A program made the translations under genes and the position numbers. The notes under the pieces are model-generated. The model was given only the letters and a program-made list of their open reading frames with translations, did no database searches and had not been told where the DNA came from. 39,345 nucleotides of DNA from Bacteroides caecigallinarum (lineage in GTDB: Bacteria > Bacteroidota > Bacteroidia > Bacteroidales > Bacteroidaceae), in NCBI RefSeq assembly GCF_016901995.1, contig NZ_JACJLE010000041.1:1-39345 (forward strand), in the 5' to 3' direction. Shown here in pieces: positions 8,665 to 16,760 of this stretch. The stretch's first letter is position 1, and every line of letters starts with the position of its first letter.

Positions 8665-9984
8665 TTACATATCATCCATTGACAGTCCCTTGTAAGATAT
8701 GTCATATCCTTTGAGCTCGCCAGTGGCACGCAAGAAAGCTGATGCCTTCTGTTTCAGCACTTCAATGTCAATGTTTCCAGCCTTACGTTTTACTTCGAAG
8801 AAGGTAGCTTGATTGTCCAACTCGTTCTCTGCCACAATATCTATTTCATTCTCACCTTTGCGGTCCCACCATCCGCCGATTCGCGTATAGGCTTGACGGT
8901 TGATAAGCACGCGCCTGAAATAACGTTCCAGCATCAGACCGCTGAATGTTTCGTAGTCACGATTTATAATTGTCTTCAAACTCTCGTAGTTCTCTATTTC
9001 CAACATATAGCTATATTTATATATAAAACGGAACCAGAATGTGAAGAAATTGTCTTCTATAGTATATCGGACATTCTTCGTGGAGCTCTTTTCAAACAGG
9101 GGTTGCTTCTTGGCGATAATTTCGTACTCGTTTTCCAATTTTGTCAGATAGCCACCTATTTCCCTACCAACTACACTTTCTATTTCCGAACGGGAGGTTT
9201 TACCTCTTGCTATAGCTGAAAGAATAGAAAAATAAATCCCGTAGTCTTTGCCAAACTCCTCAATAAGTATGGATTTACCTTCTCCAAGAAAAATGGAATC
9301 GGCCTTTACGATTTGTTCCAACATTCTTTCCTTGCTCGTTGCTCCGGCATCGACAAGCAACTGTACATACTTTGCTACACCTCCGGTAAAAGAATATAGA
9401 GCCAAAAGATCTTCTGACGTGTGTCCAGGATGATATTCAGACAGAATTTCCTTTAAAACAGATGGCGTAAACGGACGTACAGTCATAAAACGTGTCTGTC
9501 TGTTATATAACGGTTCTTTTTTGTCCTTGAATATCTTCGTCATCATGGAATAAATTGAACCACAAACAATCAGGTTCATATGAGCTTTCGGACTGTATAT
9601 GTCCCAAATGCGCTGCATGTCGCTGTACACAGACTTGTTCACACGAAAAAAATCCTGAAATTCATCAATAAACAGCGTGACCGGACGTTCTATTGAAAGT
9701 TTCATCAGAAACTCGAACATATCGGCAAAATGTTCGGCACGTCCTATAGTAGGGATTCCCAACTTGTTTTCAATTTCAAGCCGATAGTCTTCGCACAAAT
9801 CACTTTCCGCTTTGCGAGCGACAAAGAAATATAGAATGGGAGCATCATCATATGCTTTCCATATCAGTGATGTTTTGCCGATACGTCGCCGTCCGGTAAC
9901 TACCGTAAACTGTGCGTTATTTTTTGCCATCTCTCGAATTTCACGAAGAGACGCAATTTCTTCTGTTCTGTCAAAAAATTTCAT
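8665..9984 (-). CDS. archaeal-type AAA ATPase with DUF234/PD-(D/E)XK C-terminal domain
   Basis: 439 residues; the start is set at MKFFDRTEEI, where family similarity begins (upstream in-frame codons are the operator repeats). Walker A is GRRRIGKTS (31-39) and Walker B is LFIDEFQ (104-110), followed by a STAND/ORC-like fold (PF01637 type). The C-terminal part (after about 290) is the DUF234 region with ENEIDIV (Glu380, Asp382) and FFEVKRK (Glu397-x-Lys399), which looks like an intact PD-(D/E)XK nuclease core. Members occur in several copies in Bacteroidales and archaea; their role is unclear. Codon use is more mixed and AT-rich than the surrounding CTG/AGA-rich genes, which suggests independent acquisition. 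The promoter and tandem dyads lie just upstream. Confidence 0.88.
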   Translation of the reverse strand: MKFFDRTEEIASLREIREMAKNNAQFTVVTGRRRIGKTSLIWKAYDDAPILYFFVARKAESDLCEDYRLEIENKLGIPTIGRAEHFADMFEFLMKLSIERPVTLFIDEFQDFFRVNKSVYSDMQRIWDIYSPKAHMNLIVCGSIYSMMTKIFKDKKEPLYNRQTRFMTVRPFTPSVLKEILSEYHPGHTSEDLLALYSFTGGVAKYVQLLVDAGATSKERMLEQIVKADSIFLGEGKSILIEEFGKDYGIYFSILSAIARGKTSRSEIESVVGREIGGYLTKLENEYEIIAKKQPLFEKSSTKNVRYTIEDNFFTFWFRFIYKYSYMLEIENYESLKTIINRDYETFSGLMLERYFRRVLINRQAYTRIGGWWDRKGENEIDIVAENELDNQATFFEVKRKAGNIDIEVLKQKASAFLRATGELKGYDISYKGLSMDDM

Positions 9985-10012
9985 AGACTTATTCCTTTTT
10001 ATTCTGATTTCC

Positions 10013-10041
10013 GAAACAGCTGTTTCGGAAACAGCCGTTTC
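10013..10041 (-). promoter_or_regulatory. tandem 14-bp palindromic repeats downstream of the ATPase promoter
   Basis: On the minus strand two copies of GAAACNGCTGTTTC occur with a 15-base period: 10028-10041 (GAAACGGCTGTTTC, one mismatch in symmetry) and 10013-10026 (GAAACAGCTGTTTC, perfect palindrome, extendable to CCGAAACAGCTGTTTCGG at 10011-10028). They lie between the -7 box and the ATG, so they are in or at the start of the leader. An operator is the simplest reading. Confidence 0.6.
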
Positions 10042-10048
10042 GCTACTG

Positions 10049-10056
10049 CAAATATA
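10049..10056 (-). promoter_or_regulatory. -7 box for the DUF234 ATPase gene
   Basis: The minus strand reads TATATTTG, an exact match to TAnnTTTG, 64 bases before the ATG at 9984 and just upstream of the tandem dyads. No clear -33 was found. Confidence 0.5.
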
Positions 10057-10167
10057 GTGTATTTTTCTGTGAAGAGAAATATTCTGCAAAAAAATCTTAA
10101 TTTTTCCCGTCCCGTAATTTATTCAACGCACTTTGTTTGTATTTTTGCAGTGAACTTATTCGCAAAT

Positions 10168-11004
10168 ATGAAAATTAAGGAAATTATTGACGCCCTTGAG
10201 ATATTCGCGCCTCTGCCCCTGCAAGACGGATTTGACAATGCCGGACTGCAAGTGGGATTGACAGACGTGGAAGCTACAGGGGCTTTATTGTGTCTGGACG
10301 TTACTGAAGAGGTGGTGGAAGAAGCTATAAATCAGGGATTTAACCTGATTATATCGCATCATCCGCTGATGTTCAGAGGATATAAGTCGATCACCGGAAA
10401 GGACTATACGGAAAGGTGCATCATGACGGCTATAAAAAACGAGATAGCAATCTACTCGATGCACACAAACCTGGATAATGCGCCTAACGGGGTGAACTAT
10501 AAGATAGCTGAGAAAATAGGACTGAAGAACGTTACGGTGCTGGACCCTAAAGAGTATATGCAGCAGGAAGACGGCTGCAAGAACGATACGGGCGACAGGA
10601 AGATGCCGGAATGGCTGACTGCCGGAGCGGGTGCCATTGGCGAGCTGGAGGAGCCGATGACGGAAACGGAATTCCTGAAACACGTGAAGAAGACGTTTGA
10701 AACGGGATGCGTGAAGCACACGAAGCTGACGGGACGACTGATTACGAAAGTGGCAATCTGCGGAGGTGCAGGTGCGTTCCTGATGGAAAAGGCGGTGAAA
10801 CAGCATGCCGACGCGTTCGTGACTGGAGAAATAAAGTATCATGACTATTTCTACTACGAAGACAAGATTCTGGCAGCGGAAATAGGACACTACGAAAGCG
10901 AACAATATACGAAGGAAATAATTCAGGACTTGCTGAACAGAAAATTCCCGTCGCTGAGAACTGAACTGACAAGAATTAATACGAACCCAATTAAATATTT
11001 ATAA
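10168..11004 (+). CDS. Nif3/DUF34 family dinuclear-metal protein
   Basis: 278 residues from ATG 10168 (MKIKEIIDALE), where the family N-terminus normally starts; a -7-like TATTTTTG lies at 10140-10147. Metal-ligand motifs of the Nif3/YbgI family are present: FDNAGLQVG, ISHHPLMF (two His), MHTNLDNAPNGVN, and near the end ADAFVTGEIKYHD and GHYESEQ. Members bind two metal ions and form toroidal hexamers. The assigned 'GTP cyclohydrolase type 2 homologue' activity is not general, so the reaction is left open. It is cytoplasmic. The zinc-ribbon gene starts four bases after the stop, a pairing that is common across bacteria and suggests a shared process. Confidence 0.92.
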   Translation: MKIKEIIDALEIFAPLPLQDGFDNAGLQVGLTDVEATGALLCLDVTEEVVEEAINQGFNLIISHHPLMFRGYKSITGKDYTERCIMTAIKNEIAIYSMHTNLDNAPNGVNYKIAEKIGLKNVTVLDPKEYMQQEDGCKNDTGDRKMPEWLTAGAGAIGELEEPMTETEFLKHVKKTFETGCVKHTKLTGRLITKVAICGGAGAFLMEKAVKQHADAFVTGEIKYHDYFYYEDKILAAEIGHYESEQYTKEIIQDLLNRKFPSLRTELTRINTNPIKYL

Positions 11005-11008
11005 GACT

Positions 11009-11839
11009 ATGGCTAAAGAAGCAAAAAAAGACCTTTCGGAAGTAAGCGTGGAACAGAAACTTAAAGCTCTGTACAAACTGCAGACTATCCTTTCTGAAAT
11101 GGATAAAATCAAGACACTGAGAGGAGAATTACCACTTGAGGTAAGAGACCTGGAAGACGAAATAACAGGCTTGAACACACGTATCGAAAAAATCAAGACT
11201 GAAATAGAGGAACTGAAGCAGAATGTGGCTACAAGAAAAATTGACATCGAATCTGCAAAGGCTTCTATTGAAAAATACAAGACTCAGCAGGACAACGTGA
11301 GAAACAACCGCGAATATGACGTGCTGACTAAGGAAATTGAATTTCAGTCGCTGGAAGTGGAACTGAACGAAAAGAGAATAAAAGAGGCTAACGCTTCGAT
11401 CAAGGCTAAAGAAGAAGAGATTGTGAAAAGCCAGAACACTCTTGAAGAAAGAACAAAGGATCTGGAAGACAAGAAAAACGAACTGGACGAAATCATAGCC
11501 GAAACAAAACAGGAAGAGGAAAAACTGAGAGAAAACGCAAAGGCTATCGAAGCGGGTATCGAACCCAGACTTCTGCAGGCTTTCAAACGTATCAGAGGTA
11601 ACTCAAGAAACGGACTTGGTATCACTTACGTGCAGAGAGGTGCTTGCGGCGGTTGCTTCAACAAGATTCCGGCTCAGAGACAGCTTGACATCAGAATGAG
11701 AAAGAAAATCATTGTATGCGAGTACTGCGGTAGAATCATGGTTGACCAGGAACTTGCAGGTGTGGCTCCGGTGGAAACTGAAGTGAAGGAAACAAAACCG
11801 ACAAGAAGAACCAGAACTTCGGCAAGCCAGGACGAATAA
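11009..11839 (+). CDS. coiled-coil protein with C4 zinc ribbon (DUF164/CT398 family)
   Basis: 276 residues. A long coiled coil covers about residues 35-190 (heptad-rich Glu/Lys/Leu, with the conserved NNREYDVLTKEIE turn). A zinc ribbon follows, with CGGC and CEYCG about 20 residues apart and RGACGGCFNKIPAQ, RKKIIVCEYCGRI wording. The C-terminal tail is basic and low complexity. In other bacteria homologues bind nucleic acid or flagellar/secretion proteins, and the group was often misnamed a hydrogenase-associated or hypothetical protein. It follows the Nif3 gene directly and ends at a very strong terminator. Confidence 0.9.
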   Translation: MAKEAKKDLSEVSVEQKLKALYKLQTILSEMDKIKTLRGELPLEVRDLEDEITGLNTRIEKIKTEIEELKQNVATRKIDIESAKASIEKYKTQQDNVRNNREYDVLTKEIEFQSLEVELNEKRIKEANASIKAKEEEIVKSQNTLEERTKDLEDKKNELDEIIAETKQEEEKLRENAKAIEAGIEPRLLQAFKRIRGNSRNGLGITYVQRGACGGCFNKIPAQRQLDIRMRKKIIVCEYCGRIMVDQELAGVAPVETEVKETKPTRRTRTSASQDE

Positions 11840-11868
11840 GAAAACAGGTGAATTTCTAATATAATAAA

Positions 11869-11925
11869 GGACAGGACCGGAAACGTGGAGGAACAATTTC
11901 CATGTGCGGTCCTGTCCGTTTTTTT
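11869..11925. terminator. strong terminator after the zinc-ribbon gene, shared with the convergent gene
   Basis: GGACAGGACCG (11869-11879) pairs perfectly with CGGTCCTGTCC (11907-11917), with a smaller nested stem inside the loop and a run of eight T after it. The last T's overlap the stop codon of the minus-strand HsdR-N gene. Confidence 0.85.
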
Positions 11926-12389
11926 TACAAATCGGTGTAAAGGGGAACGGATGGAAGGAATGTGCAGCGGCCGCTGTTGTAATCGACCTTGCAGCAGTAA
12001 TGGGTGATGCCATTGGTGACAATCAGATAATCGACCTTGAGAACTATGTTGTAGCGGGTAATCTGATTGAAAACTTGTTGAGAAATATTTACATCGGGGG
12101 CCTTGTACTCGACTATCATGCGGGGAGAAAGCGAAGGGGAATAAAGCACGGTGTCGCAACGGCGCGATGTGGAGTTGAGCTTTATGCTGACTTCGTTGGC
12201 AAGGAGTCCGGACGGATAGCCGCGGTGAGTGATGAGGTAGTGAACAAAATGCTGGCGTACCCATTCTTCGGGAGTAAGGGCTACGTATTTCTTCCTCAAA
12301 ATATCAAACACTTGTTTCTTGCCGCTGACGTCGGCAATTTTAAGAGGCGCGAATGGCAGGTTTAATGATAACATTTCGTATATTTGCAT
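11925..12389 (-). CDS. HsdR N-terminal-like (type I restriction R-subunit N-domain) nuclease-fold protein
   Basis: 154 residues from MQIYEMLSLNLP (ATG 12389; a second ATG at 12374 is also plausible, since many homologues start at M-x-LNLP). The family hallmark ALTPEEWVRQHFVHYLI is followed by a PD-(D/E)XK core: RRCDTVLYS (Asp79) and RMIVEYKAP (Glu94-x-Lys96), then QVFNQITRYN. Type I restriction R subunits begin with this fold, but here it stands alone, without helicase, M or S genes. Such single-domain proteins are widespread in Bacteroidales and are not known to restrict DNA. The nuclease residues look intact. It diverges from holA. Confidence 0.85.
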   Translation of the reverse strand: MQIYEMLSLNLPFAPLKIADVSGKKQVFDILRKKYVALTPEEWVRQHFVHYLITHRGYPSGLLANEVSIKLNSTSRRCDTVLYSPSLSPRMIVEYKAPDVNISQQVFNQITRYNIVLKVDYLIVTNGITHYCCKVDYNSGRCTFLPSVPLYTDL

Positions 12390-12494
12390 TAATTGTTTTG
12401 TCCGATACAATTTTTGTAACGGAAATTTATCAACTACAAAGTTAATAAAACGGGATGAAACCCTAAAACCAACACGGAATAATTTAAAGAAATC

Positions 12495-13499
12495 ATGACT
12501 TACGAAGATATAGCCAAGGACATAAAGAACGGAAAGTTCGCACCGGTCTATCTGCTGATGGGTGAAGAGGACTACTACATAGACAGAATTTCGGACTACA
12601 TAGTGGAAAAAGCGCTGGACGAAAACGAGAAGGAATTCAACCTGACAATTATGTATGGTCTGGATACTGACATGGCGAGCGTGGTGAACAACGCGAAACG
12701 GTATCCGATGATGTCGGAACATCAGGTGGTGGTGGTGAAGGAAGCGCAGAACCTGAGATCGTGGGAGGAGCTCTCGTTCTACATGCAGAAACCGCTTACA
12801 TCGACTATCCTCGTGTTCTGCTACAAGCACGGCACTCTGGACAGAAGGAAGAAGATTGTGGCGGAGATAGAAAAGAACGGCGTGGTGTTCGAATCGAAGA
12901 AGCTGAAGGAAAATCTGCTGCCGGGGTTCATCACGACGTACATGAAAAGGCGGAAGATGGAGATTGACGACACTGCGGCACAACTGATGGCGGAATTCGT
13001 GGGAAACGACCTGAACAGACTGGCGGGGGAACTGGACAAGCTTATCATCACGATGCCTAAGGACAGGAACAGGATTACTCCGGTGGAGATAGAAAGGAAT
13101 ATCGGTATAAGCAAGGACTATAACAACTTCGAGCTGAAAAACGCGCTTATAACGAAGGATACGCTGAAGGCGAACAAGATTGTGAAGTACTTCAGCGATA
13201 ATCCGAAGAGTAATCCGCTGCAGCCTACACTGGCGCTGCTGTTCAACTACTTCTCGAACCTGATGGTGGCGTATTACGCGCCGGAACGCACTGAAAACGG
13301 TTTGGCGGCTTACCTGGGACTGAAGTCGCCATGGCTGGCAAAAGAGTATATCGCGGGCATGAAAGCTTATACGGGCGTGAAGGTGATGAACATCATAACG
13401 CAAATAAGGCTCTGTGACGCACGATCGAAAGGAATAGGTAATGTATCACTGTCGCCGGGAGAACTGCTCAGAGAACTCGTCTATTTCATTCTACACTGA
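12495..13499 (+). CDS. holA: DNA polymerase III subunit delta
   Basis: 334 residues. The delta subunit is the wrench of the clamp loader that opens the beta sliding clamp. The N-terminus has the family stretch FAPVYLLMGEEDYYIDRISDYI, in which the Walker A motif is degenerate as expected. Further similarity is seen at VVVVKEAQNL, LNRLAGELDKLI, ISKDYNNFELKNAL, and the C-terminal clamp-loader collar (PTLALLFNYFSNLMVAYYA). Length is normal. It is followed by a terminator and then the gene-free operator array. Confidence 0.93.
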   Translation: MTYEDIAKDIKNGKFAPVYLLMGEEDYYIDRISDYIVEKALDENEKEFNLTIMYGLDTDMASVVNNAKRYPMMSEHQVVVVKEAQNLRSWEELSFYMQKPLTSTILVFCYKHGTLDRRKKIVAEIEKNGVVFESKKLKENLLPGFITTYMKRRKMEIDDTAAQLMAEFVGNDLNRLAGELDKLIITMPKDRNRITPVEIERNIGISKDYNNFELKNALITKDTLKANKIVKYFSDNPKSNPLQPTLALLFNYFSNLMVAYYAPERTENGLAAYLGLKSPWLAKEYIAGMKAYTGVKVMNIITQIRLCDARSKGIGNVSLSPGELLRELVYFILH

Positions 13500-13556
13500 T
13501 GTTTACGGTCAAGAGACGGTAGAATATTACGGAATATAGCAAAAACAGCATAACAG

Positions 13557-13589
13557 AAGCTCTATCCTTACAGGGATGGGGCTTTTTTT
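13557..13589 (+). terminator. terminator after holA
   Basis: AAGCTCTATCC (13557-13567) pairs with GGATGGGGCTT (13574-13584), allowing two G-U pairs, around a six-base loop. The stem ends in a run of seven T. Confidence 0.75.
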
Positions 13590-13703
13590 GTGCCTATACA
13601 CTTACAAATGGCAAATGGCACGAGATTTTAAAATTTACGGGCAAATTCATCTGTACGGAAATTTTCAATTCTCAGCGATTTTGTAAATAAACGGTAGTGA
13701 GGT

Positions 13704-14223
13704 TTACATCTGTAATGAGTAAAGACGCTTATTTTTGTAAAATTACATATGTAAATAGGTAACATTTGTATATACAAAAGTAAATTCCATGACAATTATA
13801 AGCAGATATACAATTGTAATAGGGTAGGGAATACAACTGTAACTAATTGACTACTAAACACTTCACATGTGTAAATGTATAAGTTTACATAGGATATGCA
13901 CGGATATAATCCGCTATATTTCAGATATTTAGACGAAATATGCAAGAATTGGCTTTAAGTGATATACAGAAAAAGGCTATATATGGGCAAAAACGGTCTG
14001 AATGTACATTTATACATATATGTAACTGATATATAATCAAGGTATTAGCTATAATATACAAAGTTAAGATTAAAGGAATATACACTTGTAAAGTTTTACT
14101 CTTGTATATGATTTACATTTGTATTTACATTTGTAATATTTACATTTATTGTTGTAAATTTTGTTTTGTAAAATCTTATGTTTACCTTTGTAACGAAATA
14201 AAAAATTATAATTCCATTTGTAA
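13704..14223. promoter_or_regulatory. array of TTACA-NN-TGTAA dyads upstream of the XRE regulator
   Basis: Ten 12-mers match at least nine of the ten fixed positions: 13704-13715, 13743-13754 (perfect palindrome TTACATATGTAA), 13808-13819, 13831-13842, 13863-13874, 14080-14091, 14113-14124, 14125-14136 (perfect), 14182-14193 and 14212-14223. A weaker site is at 13760-13771, fused to the palindrome TTTGTATATACAAA at 13765-13778. Variants with wider spacing occur at 14013-14024 and 14140-14157. The sites at 14113 and 14125 are head-to-tail. The last one ends one base before the ATG of the XRE gene. The stretch is strongly AT-rich and holds no gene. It reads as a multi-site operator. Confidence 0.75.
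14160..14190 (+). promoter_or_regulatory. promoter of the XRE regulator gene
   Basis: A -33 TTTG (14160-14163), a 19-base spacer and a -7 TACCTTTG (14183-14190) match the Bacteroides consensus. The -7 box lies inside the dyad at 14182-14193, and another dyad lies in the leader, so binding there would block transcription. Confidence 0.65.
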
Positions 14224-14727
14224 ATGAAGGACAGGATCATCCAAATCATGCGTTCGGCAGGTTTAAGCAACGCCGACTTCGCAGATAAAATAGGAATTTC
14301 GACATCGTCGCTATCGCATATATTCAGCGGAAGGAACAATCCGAGTCTGGATGTGGTGAAGCGAATCCACAAATCATTCCCTTCGATAAGCCTTAACTGG
14401 ATTTTGTACGGTGAAGGCAACATGTACACTTCGGACACGGAAAAAGACATGTCTGACAGGAACGACCATGCAACGGCAGACGATAGCCCGGAAAGAACAG
14501 GCGGCATGCCTCTGTTTGAAAACGCCGAGAATCCGGAAAACACGGGCAGCGGGCAGTTTTATTTCGATTTTCGCAAGGAGAAGCCATCGGAAACGCCTGT
14601 TTATGCACCTAAAGAATCTGAAAAAGAGGTGGTTAGATATATAGAAAAGCCTGCTCCAAAAATCACTGAAATAAGAATTTTCTATGATAACGGCACTTTT
14701 GAGGTGTTCAAACCGGAAAACAAGTAA
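14224..14727 (+). CDS. XRE-type helix-turn-helix DNA-binding protein
   Basis: 167 residues. Residues about 3-62 form a Cro/cI-like five-helix domain (RIIQIMRSAGLSNADFADKI, then SSLSHIFSGRNNPSLDVVKRI), with WILYGEGNMY after it, as in phage-type repressors. A polar, probably disordered linker (about 70-135) follows, and the C-terminus is a short conserved-looking strand pair (ITEIRIFYDNGTFEVFKPE). No peptidase or ligand domain is visible. The upstream dyad array and a promoter buried in it indicate autoregulation. It is a lone gene between holA and pyrK and does not look like part of a prophage, since no other phage gene is near. A nucleoid-type or global regulator is an alternative role. Confidence 0.9.
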   Translation: MKDRIIQIMRSAGLSNADFADKIGISTSSLSHIFSGRNNPSLDVVKRIHKSFPSISLNWILYGEGNMYTSDTEKDMSDRNDHATADDSPERTGGMPLFENAENPENTGSGQFYFDFRKEKPSETPVYAPKESEKEVVRYIEKPAPKITEIRIFYDNGTFEVFKPENK

Positions 14728-14778
14728 ATACGGGACTGAACTTTAACAGATCTGCAGAGGAGTTACACCTTATATATA

Positions 14779-14940
14779 ATAAGACAGGCGGCACCTCGGA
14801 ATTAAAAGTTGAAAACGGAGTTTTCACTTTGTACTTCACTCGGTTTGCACTATCTTTAGATAAGATAGGCGGCACCTCGGAATTAAAAGTTGAAAACGGA
14901 GTTTTCACTTTGTACTTCACTCGGTTTGCACTATCTTTGT
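14779..14940 (+). repeat. 81-bp tandem duplication containing the pyrK promoter
   Basis: Unit 1 is 14779-14859 and unit 2 is 14860-14940, with the same length and only about three differences (C/T at 14784 versus 14865, and the last two bases). Each unit carries GAAAACGGAGTTTTC (14811-14825, 14892-14906), a perfect 6-bp inverted repeat around GGA. Each also has a -33 TTTG followed 19 bases later by a -7 box. Only unit 2 has the full -7 TATCTTTG; unit 1 has TATCTTTA. Confidence 0.9.
14909..14939 (+). promoter_or_regulatory. promoter of pyrK-pyrD
   Basis: TTTG (14909-14912), 19-base spacer, TATCTTTG (14932-14939): an exact fit to the Bacteroides consensus, 28 bases before the pyrK ATG. The GAAAAC/GTTTTC dyad (14892-14906) lies directly upstream of the -33 element. 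Confidence 0.75.
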
Positions 14941-14967
14941 ATCCAAAATGATTTTATCCGGTTTTTT

Positions 14968-15744
14968 ATGAAAAAATACATTTTAGATTTGACTGTAACA
15001 GAGAACATACGTCTGCACAACAACTATGTTCTCATAAAGCTGACACAGGACAAACCGCTTCCTGAAATGCTTCCCGGACAATTTGCGGAAATACGTATCG
15101 ACGGTTCGAACACGACTTTCCTGCGACGTCCGATTTCAATAAACTATGTTGACCGCGCGAATAACGAAGTGTGGTTCCTTGTACAACTGGTAGGCGACGG
15201 AACTAGAAAACTTGCCACTGTGGAAAAGGGTGATACGGTGAACGTGGTTCTTCCGCTGGGCAACGGATTTACAATGCCTGAAAGTACAGAAAAGAAGCTT
15301 CTGCTTGTGGGCGGAGGTGTTGGTACAGCTCCTATGCTGTACATGGGCGAGGCTCTGAAGAAGATGGGTTGCAAGCCTGTATTCCTGTTGGGAGCACGTT
15401 CGGCAAACGACCTTCTGCAACTTGACGAGTTCAAGGCTTTGGGTGAGGTTTATACCACTACCGAAGACGGTTCGGCCGGCGAAAAGGGTTATGTGACTAT
15501 GCACAGTGTATTGAAGAATGTGAAGTTCGACATGATTTATACATGCGGTCCGAAACCTATGATGATGGCTGTGGCTAAATATGCGAAGGAGAACGACATT
15601 GAATGTGAGGTGTCATTGGAGAATACAATGGCGTGCGGCGTAGGTGCATGTCTGTGCTGCGTGGAGAACACTCAGGAAGGTCACGTGTGTGTATGTAAAG
15701 AGGGTCCGGTATTTAATTATAAGAAATTATTATGGCAGATTTAA
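14968..15744 (+). CDS. pyrK: dihydroorotate dehydrogenase B, electron-transfer subunit
   Basis: 258 residues from ATG 14968 ([10 protein letters not shown]); longer in-frame starts fall inside the promoter repeat. PyrK carries electrons from the PyrD flavin to NAD+ in pyrimidine synthesis. Visible are the FAD-binding RRPIS (53-57), the NAD-binding GGGVGTAP (115-122) and the [2Fe-2S] cysteines C223, C228, C231 and C243 in the spacing CX4CX2CX11C, preceded by SLENTMACG. Length and order (ferredoxin-reductase-like FAD, NAD, iron-sulfur) are standard. It overlaps pyrD by 13 bases, so translation is coupled and the subunits are made together. Confidence 0.95.
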   Translation: MKKYILDLTVTENIRLHNNYVLIKLTQDKPLPEMLPGQFAEIRIDGSNTTFLRRPISINYVDRANNEVWFLVQLVGDGTRKLATVEKGDTVNVVLPLGNGFTMPESTEKKLLLVGGGVGTAPMLYMGEALKKMGCKPVFLLGARSANDLLQLDEFKALGEVYTTTEDGSAGEKGYVTMHSVLKNVKFDMIYTCGPKPMMMAVAKYAKENDIECEVSLENTMACGVGACLCCVENTQEGHVCVCKEGPVFNYKKLLWQI

Positions 15745-16643
15745 GCGTAAACATAGGAAAGCTGAACATGGCTAACCCGGTGATGACTGCATCGGGAACT
15801 TTCGGCTACGGTCTGGAATTCGAAGATTTCGTGGACCTGGAAAAAATTGGCGGTATCATAGTGAAAGGTACTACACTGCATCACCGCGAAGGTAACCCTT
15901 ATCCGCGTATGGCAGAGACTCCGATGGGTATGCTGAACGCTGTGGGACTACAGAACAAGGGTGTACATTATTTCGTGGAAAACATCTATCCGAAGATCAA
16001 GGATATCAAGACTAATATGATAGTGAACGTGTCGGGTTCACAGATTGAAGACTATGCGGAAACTGCACGTATCATCAACGAACTGGAGAACATTCCGGCT
16101 ATCGAACTGAACATCTCTTGCCCTAACGTGAAACAGGGAGGTATGGCTTTCGGTGTGACTGCAAAGGGTGCCGAAGAGGTGGTAAAAGCAGTAAGAGATG
16201 TTTACAAGAAAACTCTTATCGTGAAACTCTCGCCTAACGTGACTGACATCACTGAAATAGCCCGTGCGGCTGAAGGTGCAGGTGCGGACAGCGTGTCGCT
16301 TATCAATACTCTGCTGGGTATGGCTATCAATGCCGAAAAGCGCAAACCGGTGCTTTCGACTATCACCGGAGGTATGAGCGGTGCTGCAGTGAAACCTATC
16401 GCTCTGAGAATGGTCTGGCAGGTGGCTAAGGCTGTGAAGATTCCTGTAATCGGACTGGGCGGTATCATGAACTGGAGAGACGCTGTAGAGTTCATGCTTG
16501 CAGGTGCAACTGCCATCCAGATTGGTACTGCAAACTTTATCGATCCTGCCATTACAGTGAAAGTGGCTGAAGGTATCAACGACTATCTGGAACGCCACGG
16601 ATATTCATCGGTACGCGATATTATCGGGGCACTGGAGGTGTAA
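15732..16643 (+). CDS. pyrD: dihydroorotate dehydrogenase B, catalytic subunit (class 1B)
   Basis: 303 residues. It oxidises dihydroorotate to orotate with FMN in the cytoplasm, in complex with PyrK. The class 1 active-site base is Cys130 in [12 protein letters not shown], which, together with the adjoining PyrK gene, identifies class 1B. Other FMN-site stretches are [10 protein letters not shown] near the N-terminus, [22 protein letters not shown] and [15 protein letters not shown] 15732 lies within the last codons of pyrK. A hairpin terminator follows 22 bases after the stop. Confidence 0.96.
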   Translation: MADLSVNIGKLNMANPVMTASGTFGYGLEFEDFVDLEKIGGIIVKGTTLHHREGNPYPRMAETPMGMLNAVGLQNKGVHYFVENIYPKIKDIKTNMIVNVSGSQIEDYAETARIINELENIPAIELNISCPNVKQGGMAFGVTAKGAEEVVKAVRDVYKKTLIVKLSPNVTDITEIARAAEGAGADSVSLINTLLGMAINAEKRKPVLSTITGGMSGAAVKPIALRMVWQVAKAVKIPVIGLGGIMNWRDAVEFMLAGATAIQIGTANFIDPAITVKVAEGINDYLERHGYSSVRDIIGALEV

Positions 16644-16665
16644 TAATATATAAAGAAATAAAGAG

Positions 16666-16704
16666 AAATCCCGTGAAGCAATCACTGAATGTTTCACGGG
16701 ATTT
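16666..16704. terminator. terminator between pyrD and trmD (convergent)
   Basis: AAATCCCGTGAA (16666-16677) pairs perfectly with TTCACGGGATTT (16693-16704) around a 15-base loop, followed by CTGTTTTTTA. The A/T-rich ends let it work in both directions. Confidence 0.8.
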
Positions 16705-16760
16705 CTGTTTTTTATACCTTATAATATTACTATATCACTCTAATACTATATTACTTTTTC

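Noticed and set aside
12390..13403. N-terminal extension that would make the HsdR-N protein 492 residues long
   Set aside because: The extra part is antisense to holA and reads like a shadow (Arg/His/Val-rich); family similarity begins at 12389 or 12374.
13704..14223. Replication origin or ParB site
   Set aside because: No DnaA-box cluster (TTATCCACA-like) or parS-like sequence was seen; the repeated dyad plus neighbouring HTH gene fits an operator better, although a structural role is not excluded.
14708..14920. 70-codon minus-strand frame with an internal 27-residue repeat
   Set aside because: The repeat exists because the 81-bp DNA duplication is a multiple of three; the frame lies in a promoter region and has no domain-like pattern.
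14779..14940. Possible CRISPR repeats
   Set aside because: Only two units, no spacers, 81-bp head-to-tail period and embedded promoter elements; no cas genes.
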